A stretch of DNA of 64,000 nt from Flavimobilis marinus (GTDB lineage Bacteria > Actinomycetota > Actinomycetes > Actinomycetales > Cellulomonadaceae): the NCBI RefSeq assembly GCF_900113055.1, contig NZ_FONZ01000004.1:124001-188000 (forward strand). Reading direction: 5' to 3'. Every line of letters starts with the position of its first letter. The first letter of the stretch is position 1. This document shows, in pieces, positions 59,197 through 64,000 of the stretch. The translations under genes and the position numbers were made by a program. Below the pieces are notes generated by a model. It saw only the letters and a list, made by a program, of their open reading frames with translations. It made no database searches and had not been told where the DNA came from.

Positions 59197-61950
59197 CTAC
59201 TTGGCGGCCCGCTTGCGAGCCTTGGGAGCCGGGGCCTCAGCCTCGGCGCCGGTGGCGACCGCAGCCTGGCCGACCGCCGCGCGCCCGGCACGCACCTGGG
59301 CGAACGACGTGCCGTAGTACGCGGCTTCCATGAGCGTCTTCATGTCCTCGAGCATCGGCATGCGCGGGTTCGCGGGCGCGCACTGGTCCTCGTAGGCGCC
59401 CATCGCGAGCTCGTCGAGGCGGGCGATGAAGGCCTCCTCGGGGACGCCCTGCGCCTGGAACGACGCCGGGATGCCGACCTGCTCGCGCAGCTCCTCGACG
59501 GCGCGGGCGTAGGACTCCACGCCCTCGGCCGGCGTGCTGGCCGGCAGGCCCAGGTGCTTGGCGATCTCCTGGAAGCGCTCGGGGGCGACGTAGTGCTCGT
59601 ACTTCGGCCAGCTCGTGAGCTTGGTCGGGACGGTGCCGTTGTAGCGGATCACGTGCGGCAGGTACGTCGCGTTCGTGCGCCCGTGCACCAGGTGGAACTT
59701 GGAGCCGGTCACGTGGGCCATCGCGTGCACGATCCCCAGGAACGCGTTGCCGAACGCCATGCCGGCGATCGTGGCGGCGTTGTGCATCTTCTCGCGCGCC
59801 TTGACCGCGTCGGCCTCCTGCGTGCTCGGCTTGGCCTTCACGGAGGTGGCGATGTTCTCGAAGATGAGCTTGATCGCGTGCAGGCAGAGCCCGTCGGTGA
59901 AGTCGTTCGCGTACACCGATACGAACGCCTCGGTCGCGTGCGTCAGGGCGTCGAACCCGGAGTCGGCGGCGAGGAACGACGGCATCTCGGAGGTGAGCAC
60001 CGGGTCCACGATCGCGACCGTCGGGGTCAGGGCGTAGTCCGCGAGCGGGTACTTCTTGCCCGTCTCCGGGTCGGTGATGACCGCGAACGGCGTCATCTCG
60101 GAGCCGGTGCCCGACGTCGTCGGGATGCACACGAGGCTGGCCTTCTCGCCGAGGTCCGGGAACTTGAAGGCGCGCTTGCGGACGTCGAAGAACTTCTCCT
60201 TCATGTCCGCGAACTCGATCTCCGGGTGCTCGTAGAGGAGCCACATCACCTTCGCCGCGTCCATGGGCGAGCCGCCGCCGAGCGCGATGATCGTGTCGGG
60301 GTTGAAGCTGCGCATCATCTCGGCGCCGGTCTGCACGGACTCGACCGTGGGCTCGGGCTTGATGTCGTCGATGATCTGCAGGGCGACGCGCTCGCCACGG
60401 CGGTTGAGGACGTCGAGGATCTTGTCGACGAAGCCCAGGCGGGTCATGGTCGAGTCGGTGACGATCGTGACGCGCGAGACGCCGCGCATGTCCGCGAGGT
60501 ACCGGATCGCGTTCGGCTCGAAGTACGTCTTGGCGGGAACCTTGAACCACTGCAAGTTGTTGTTCCTCCGACCGATGCGCTTGATGTTGACGAGGTTCAC
60601 CGCGGACACGTTGTTCGACACGGAGTTGTGACCGTAGGAACCGCAGCCGAGCGTGAGCGAGGGGATGAACGCGTTGTAGATGTCGCCGATCCCGCCGAGC
60701 GAGCTGGGGGCGTTGGTGATGATGCGGACGGCCTTCACGCGGGAGCCGAACTCCTCGATGATCGCGGCGTCCTCGGAGTGGATCGAGCCCGAGTGGCCCA
60801 GGCCGTCGAACTCGACCATCTGCTCGGACAGGCTGATGCCCTCCTCGGCGCCGTCGGCGCGCAGCACGGCGAGCACGGGGCACAGCTTCTCGCGGGTGAG
60901 GGGCTCGTGCGGCCCGACTCCGGAGACCTCCGCGAGGAGGATCGACGTCTCCTCCGGGACGGTGAAGCCGGCCTGCGCGGCGATCCACACGGGGGACTGG
61001 CCGACGACGGACGCGTTGAGCTTGGCCTCGCCGCAGTTCTCGGAGCCGGCGTGCACCCCGAAGATGAAGTCCTCGAGCATGACCTTCTCGGCCGGGGTCA
61101 CGCGGTAGGCGTGCAGGATGTCGAACTCGGCCATGGCCTCGTCGTAGATCGGCGCGTCGAGGATGACGGCCTGCTCGGAGGCGCAGATCATCCCGTTGTC
61201 GAAGGCCTTGGAGAGCACGACGTCGTTCACGGCGCGCTTGAGCTTGGCGGAGCGCTCGATGAAGGCGGGCACGTTGCCGGCGCCGACGCCGAGGGCGGGC
61301 TTGCCGCACGAGTACGCGGCGCGGACCATCGCGTTACCGCCGGTCGCGAGGATCAGCGCGACACCCGGGTGGTTCATCAGCGTGCTGGTGGCCTCGAGCG
61401 AGGGGTGCTCGACCCACTGGATGCAGTCGGCCGGGGCGCCGGCCGCGACGGCGGCGTCCTTGACGGCCTTCGCGGCGGCGACCGAGCAGCCCTGGGCGCT
61501 CGGGTGGAAGCCGAACACGATCGGGTTGCGGGTCTTGAGGGCGATGAGGGCCTTGAAGATCGCGGTCGACGTCGGGTTCGTCACGGGGGTGACCCCGCAG
61601 ATGACGCCGACTGGCTCGGCGATCTCGGTGATGCCCGTGAGCTCGTCGCGGTTGATGATGCCGACGGTGCGCAGGTTCAGCATCGAGTTGGTCACGTGCT
61701 CGCACGCGAAGATGTTCTTCACGGCCTTGTCCTCGAACACGCCGCGGCCCGTCTCGCGGACGGCGTGCACGGCGAGCTCGCCGTGCTGGCTGAGGGCGGC
61801 GACGGACGCCTTCTTGACGATGTGGTCGACCTGCTCCTGGTCGAGCTCGAGGAACTGACGCAGCGCCCCCTGGGCGCGGGTGACGAGGGCATCGATCTGC
61901 TCGGTCACGCTCGTCGGCTCGGGGGCCGTGGTGGCCTGGGTGACGCTCAT
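59197..61950 (-). CDS. adhE: Bifunctional acetaldehyde-CoA/alcohol dehydrogenase
   Basis: The 917-residue enzyme reduces acetyl-CoA to ethanol in two NADH-using steps during fermentation. Residues 1-440 form the CoA-acylating aldehyde dehydrogenase (PVTNPTSTAIFKALIALK; catalytic Cys in GMICASEQAV). Residues about 455-870 form an iron-type alcohol dehydrogenase (ALGGGSPMDAAKVMWLL; FLGIVHAMAHVTGSKFHL with metal His residues; LVHGRTNATYLPHVIRYN). Such proteins build spirosome filaments. The C terminus adds an Ala/Lys tail (APKARKRAAK). AAGGGG lies eight bases before ATG 61950. It points to mixed-acid or ethanol fermentation under low oxygen. Palindromes upstream suggest regulated expression. Confidence 0.97.
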   Translation of the reverse strand: MSVTQATTAPEPTSVTEQIDALVTRAQGALRQFLELDQEQVDHIVKKASVAALSQHGELAVHAVRETGRGVFEDKAVKNIFACEHVTNSMLNLRTVGIINRDELTGITEIAEPVGVICGVTPVTNPTSTAIFKALIALKTRNPIVFGFHPSAQGCSVAAAKAVKDAAVAAGAPADCIQWVEHPSLEATSTLMNHPGVALILATGGNAMVRAAYSCGKPALGVGAGNVPAFIERSAKLKRAVNDVVLSKAFDNGMICASEQAVILDAPIYDEAMAEFDILHAYRVTPAEKVMLEDFIFGVHAGSENCGEAKLNASVVGQSPVWIAAQAGFTVPEETSILLAEVSGVGPHEPLTREKLCPVLAVLRADGAEEGISLSEQMVEFDGLGHSGSIHSEDAAIIEEFGSRVKAVRIITNAPSSLGGIGDIYNAFIPSLTLGCGSYGHNSVSNNVSAVNLVNIKRIGRRNNNLQWFKVPAKTYFEPNAIRYLADMRGVSRVTIVTDSTMTRLGFVDKILDVLNRRGERVALQIIDDIKPEPTVESVQTGAEMMRSFNPDTIIALGGGSPMDAAKVMWLLYEHPEIEFADMKEKFFDVRKRAFKFPDLGEKASLVCIPTTSGTGSEMTPFAVITDPETGKKYPLADYALTPTVAIVDPVLTSEMPSFLAADSGFDALTHATEAFVSVYANDFTDGLCLHAIKLIFENIATSVKAKPSTQEADAVKAREKMHNAATIAGMAFGNAFLGIVHAMAHVTGSKFHLVHGRTNATYLPHVIRYNGTVPTKLTSWPKYEHYVAPERFQEIAKHLGLPASTPAEGVESYARAVEELREQVGIPASFQAQGVPEEAFIARLDELAMGAYEDQCAPANPRMPMLEDMKTLMEAAYYGTSFAQVRAGRAAVGQAAVATGAEAEAPAPKARKRAAK

Positions 61951-61974
61951 GAGTGGAACCCCTTCGTGTGCTGT

Positions 61975-62021
61975 CTGTGATCTCACACACAACGCTAGGA
62001 GTCCGAACATGCGGATGTTCG
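61975..62021. promoter_or_regulatory. Two palindromes in the adhE upstream region
   Basis: TGTGATCTCACA (61976-61987) is a dyad with a 2-bp centre. On the minus strand GTGTGAGATCACAG fits seven of eight fixed bases of a Crp-type GTGnnAnnTnnCAC site. CGAACAT-N4-ATGTTCG (62004-62021) is a perfect dyad and lies just downstream of TTGACA on the minus strand. Both lie within 75 bp of the adhE start and could bind oxygen- or carbon-responsive regulators. Confidence 0.5.
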
Positions 62022-62026
62022 TGTCA

Positions 62027-62052
62027 AAGGTCCCATCTTTGGATGGGACCTT
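62027..62052. terminator. Perfect 11-bp hairpin between tRNA-Arg and adhE
   Basis: Arms 62027-62037 and 62042-62052 are exact complements with a 4-nt loop. On the minus strand it lies about 90 bp after the tRNA and before the adhE promoter region, so it may end tRNA transcription. On that strand the stem is followed by TTTGACA. Confidence 0.6.
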
Positions 62053-62142
62053 CGGCGGCAGAGCGGGCGGCCAGCGGCGGTGCTGGAGGCGGCTGGCGGG
62101 GGGGCGGACGGGTGCCGGCGGAAGCTGCCAGCGAGCCACGGG

Positions 62143-62218
62143 TGGTGCCCTCGATAGGATTCGAACCTACGACCTTCTGCTCCGGAGGCAGACGCTCTAT
62201 CCCCTGAGCTACGAGGGC
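62143..62218 (-). tRNA. tRNA-Arg (anticodon CCG), CCA encoded
   Basis: The cloverleaf is complete: acceptor GCCCTCG/CGAGGGC, D stem GCTC/GAGC, anticodon stem TCTGC/GCAGA with loop CTCCGGA, and T arm with TTCGAAT. The anticodon is at 62185-62183 and reads CGG codons. The discriminator is A and CCA is encoded at 62145-62143. The gene for arginyl-tRNA synthetase begins 1.7 kb away on the other strand. Confidence 0.97.
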
Positions 62219-62286
62219 GGGGGTGCCATCTCGGCACGGTGCACGAGACTACCACTGCGCTCGACGGGAGCGAACTGGTGTCCCGA

Positions 62287-62943
62287 TCAGGTGGGCAGCG
62301 TGGCGAGGTACTCCTCGAGGTAGCGCGAGATCTCGAGCGCGGCCCGGTCCTCGTCGCGGTCGGCGATCGCCTCGACCAGGTCGTCGTGCGTGTGGTCGGG
62401 GTGGTCCGTCTGCACGTTCGCGCGGATGGAGTCGCCGATCGCATCGACCAGGTTCTCGTAGAGGTCCAGCAGCAGCGGGTTGCGCGCTGCCGCGACGATC
62501 GCCCGGTGCAGCGCGAGGTCGGAGACGACCATCGCGTCGACCTTCCCGGCCGCGAACGAGGCCATGCGCCTGTCGTTCAGCGTGCGGAGCATCGTGACGT
62601 CCCGGTCCGTGCGGCGACGCGCGGCGAGCCGGGCCGCCTCGACCTCGAGGGAGCGGCGCACCTCGAGGATGTACTGCTGGTGCACGTCGGCCATCTGCCG
62701 GCCGAGCGCCACCGTGAGCTCCGACGACGACAGCACGTACGTGCCCGAGCCCTGCCGGCGCGCCAGGAGGCCGGAGTGCACCAGCGACTGCACGGCCTCG
62801 CGCACGGTGTTGCGTCCGACGCCGAGGAGCTGGGCGAGGTCGGCCTCGGTGGGGATGCGGCTGCCCACGGGCCACTCGCCGCTCACGATCGAGCCGCGCA
62901 GCGCGGTGACGGCCTGGTCGATCAGCCCGGTGCGTGAGGCCAT
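62287..62943 (-). CDS. FadR-subfamily GntR transcriptional regulator
   Basis: The 218-residue protein has an N-terminal GntR winged helix (GSRIPTEADLAQLLGVGRNTVREAVQSLVHSGLLARRQGSGTYV) and a helical FCD effector domain (about 90-218). That domain carries the expected Asp and His positions in DLALHRAIVAAARNPLL and ANVQTDHPDHTHDDLVEAI, which usually bind a metal and a carboxylate ligand. No metabolic operon is adjacent, so the ligand is unknown. It is divergent from the 63119 gene, and the region between holds a partial palindrome, CAAG-N-CCTAGG-N-CTTG, that could be its operator. Confidence 0.9.
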   Translation of the reverse strand: MASRTGLIDQAVTALRGSIVSGEWPVGSRIPTEADLAQLLGVGRNTVREAVQSLVHSGLLARRQGSGTYVLSSSELTVALGRQMADVHQQYILEVRRSLEVEAARLAARRRTDRDVTMLRTLNDRRMASFAAGKVDAMVVSDLALHRAIVAAARNPLLLDLYENLVDAIGDSIRANVQTDHPDHTHDDLVEAIADRDEDRAALEISRYLEEYLATLPT

Positions 62944-63032
62944 GAGCGCTCCTGATGTCCTGAGGTGGGCCGGACCGCCGGGACGCAGCGCCGGGCGCTC
63001 GCGTGCACGGCATCGGCGCCGTGAGGGCAGGT

Positions 63033-63060
63033 CTCAAGTCCTAGGTCTTGGGGCCGATGG
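63033..63060 (+). promoter_or_regulatory. FliA-like promoter overlapping a palindrome
   Basis: CTCA (63033-63036), 16 nt, GCCGATGG (63053-63060), 58 bp before the GTG at 63119. The spacer contains the dyad CAAGTCCTAGGTCTTG (63035-63050, one central mismatch pair), a possible operator of the divergent FadR-type regulator. Binding there would block the promoter. Confidence 0.55.
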
Positions 63061-63118
63061 TAGTGGTGAACCCCACACCGGGCCGAACACGCGGCCCAGC
63101 ATGGACCGGAGGACGCAC

Positions 63119-63868
63119 GTGGCGACGGCGCAGCGGGAGCACGACGACACCCTCGCGGTGGCCGGCGTGCTCGCGGCGGTGCTGTGGCTCGGTCCGGTCG
63201 CGGTCGCGTGCGCGCTCCTGGCCTTGCGGGGCGCCGCGCGCGCCGGGCGGTCACGTCCGCGCTATGCCGCGCTCGCCCTCGTGCTGGGGCTCGTGGGCAC
63301 GGTGGCCTGGGTCGGCTATCTGGTGGCACCGACGGCGCCGCTCGCCGTGCGCTCGGCCTCGGCCTCGGCGGACGTGGTCGCCTACGCCGCGCTCCCCGGC
63401 GTCGCGGAGCTGGCCCCCGCCGCCGCGCGCGACGCGGGCACCGCTCGCGGCGACGCCGAGCCCGAGGGGGCGCCGCTCGCGGACCAGTCGTCCGCGCTGC
63501 TCGGTGCCCTGCCGACGCAGGCCGGCGGCTATCTGAGCGTGGGGTTCGAGCCTACGCAGATCCCGGGTGCGCTCGAGGCCTACCGCGCGCGCTTCGTCGC
63601 GCCGAACGGGGACATCGTCGTCGTGACGGTCGCGCGCTGGGGGACGACGGACGAGGCAGGGGCGCACGTGGCGGTGGCCGGCCGCGAGGCCGCGGACCGC
63701 GCAGGCGCGCCGCTCCGTGGCACCCGGGTGGTGGCCGGCGCGAGCCGGGTCGTCGCCGACGGCGCGGCGACCTACCTGTGGGCCGACTTCACGACGACGG
63801 TCGAGGTCGTCGGGGACCGCCGAGGCGCGCGGGCGGTCGCGGCGGGCATCGCCCCCGAGCGGTCCTGA
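63119..63868 (+). CDS. Membrane protein with two N-terminal helices and an extracytoplasmic domain, hypothetical
   Basis: GTG 63119 is preferred over ATG 63101 because GGAGG (63108-63112) lies six bases upstream. The 249-residue product has two hydrophobic helices (about 12-35 and 48-68), with a basic loop between, resembling DUF4190-type N termini. An acidic Ala-rich linker and a soluble domain with GGYLSVGFEPTQIPGALEAY and GDIVVVTVARWGTTDEAG follow. No catalytic motif is recognised. The last gene before argS on the same strand, it has its own promoter-like element and probably an envelope role. Confidence 0.72.
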   Translation: MATAQREHDDTLAVAGVLAAVLWLGPVAVACALLALRGAARAGRSRPRYAALALVLGLVGTVAWVGYLVAPTAPLAVRSASASADVVAYAALPGVAELAPAAARDAGTARGDAEPEGAPLADQSSALLGALPTQAGGYLSVGFEPTQIPGALEAYRARFVAPNGDIVVVTVARWGTTDEAGAHVAVAGREAADRAGAPLRGTRVVAGASRVVADGAATYLWADFTTTVEVVGDRRGARAVAAGIAPERS

Positions 63869-63898
63869 GCGCTCCCTCGGTCGCGGCGGCGGAGTCGC

Positions 63899-63904
63899 TA
63901 GGAT
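63899..63904 (+). promoter_or_regulatory. Candidate -10 of a leaderless argS promoter
   Basis: TAGGAT ends six bases before the GTG of argS at 63911, the usual geometry for leaderless actinobacterial mRNAs. No clear -35 is visible. Confidence 0.45.
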
Positions 63905-63910
63905 GAGCCG

Positions 63911-64000
63911 GTGAATCCCACCCAGCTCTCCCTCGCCCTCAGCGCTGCGCTCGCGGCCGCCGTCACGGACGGCGAGCTCGCCCTCGACGCGGACCAGCTT
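63911..64000 (+). CDS. argS: Arginyl-tRNA synthetase, N-terminal fragment (partial)
   Basis: The frame from GTG 63911 runs open to the window edge (30 residues: MNPTQLSLALSAALAA and onward). The start resembles the N-terminal additional domain of actinobacterial ArgRS, and a tRNA-Arg gene lies nearby. No catalytic motif (HIGH, KMSK) is inside the window, so the identification is tentative. A leaderless promoter element precedes it. Confidence 0.55.
   Translation, partial: MNPTQLSLALSAALAAAVTDGELALDADQL

Noticed and set aside
59237-61980. Very long frames opposite or out of phase with adhE
   Set aside because: They are Arg/Asp-rich GC-skew shadows without any family motif; the adhE frame carries every catalytic motif.
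61976-61987. Rex operator at adhE
   Set aside because: The dyad spacing is two bases rather than the longer spacing of Rex sites, so I list it only as a palindrome.

Overview
The window is chromosomal DNA of a high-GC Gram-positive actinobacterium, most likely a member of the Cellulomonadaceae (Cellulomonas-like). This is inferred from the codon and GC bias, frequent GTG starts and ATGA/GTGA stop-start overlaps, the mtrA-mtrB-lpqB-comF-hpf-secA order, a fused Kgd 2-oxoglutarate enzyme, the sigR-rsrA pair and the 24-residue ribosomal protein bL37. No insertion sequence, prophage, integrase or CRISPR array was seen. No gene-free stretch exceeds 300 bp. The genome was not identified by any search.

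Region 1 (1-17.9 kb) is a cell-envelope polymer locus. It holds the end of a family 2 glycosyltransferase, UDP-galactopyranose mutase, two CDP-glycerol/ribitol phosphotransferase-family enzymes, a large GT2, two paralogous polysaccharide pyruvyl transferases, a membrane acyltransferase, a bifunctional CDP-ribitol synthase and a TarGH/Wzm-Wzt type ABC exporter. Two secreted proteins lie within or beside it: an Fn3-EEP nuclease-fold protein and a SpoIID/LytB protein. The inferred product is a ribitol- (or glycerol-) phosphate polymer that may carry galactofuranose and pyruvate ketals.

Region 2 (18-37.3 kb) starts with ahcY. It continues with an RDD/SpoIIM/DUF58/MoxR/DUF4350/DUF4129 membrane cluster and the mtrAB-lpqB signalling operon, then comF, hpf, a YcaQ-type DNA glycosylase and secA.

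Region 3 (37.3-50.2 kb) resembles the segment between secA1 and sigH in Mycobacterium. It has an Rv3235-family protein, a LysM membrane protein, a tandem small-barrel protein, an excisionase-type HTH protein, an orphan CpaB/CpaE-like pair, hisN, rsgA, aroA, a DoxX protein, sigR-rsrA, bL37, pilT, an SGNH-fold pseudoenzyme and an aldo/keto reductase.

Region 4 (50.2-64 kb) has kgd, a two-component system with an ABC transporter whose ATPase gene is broken by two frameshifts, a VanY-like peptidase, adhE, tRNA-Arg(CCG), a FadR-type regulator, a two-TM protein and the start of argS.

The most notable signals are regulatory. Three or four intergenic sites share CTCA-N16/17-GCCGAT, like an actinobacterial FliA (sigma-28) promoter; they precede pilT, the Fn3-EEP gene, the two-TM protein and (weaker) the VanY-like gene. 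A perfect sigma-R promoter (GGGAAT-N18-GTT) precedes sigR, yet the anti-sigma partner RsrA has lost most of its zinc-binding motif. Four TTGA units at exact 10-bp spacing lie at the 5' end of the LysM gene.
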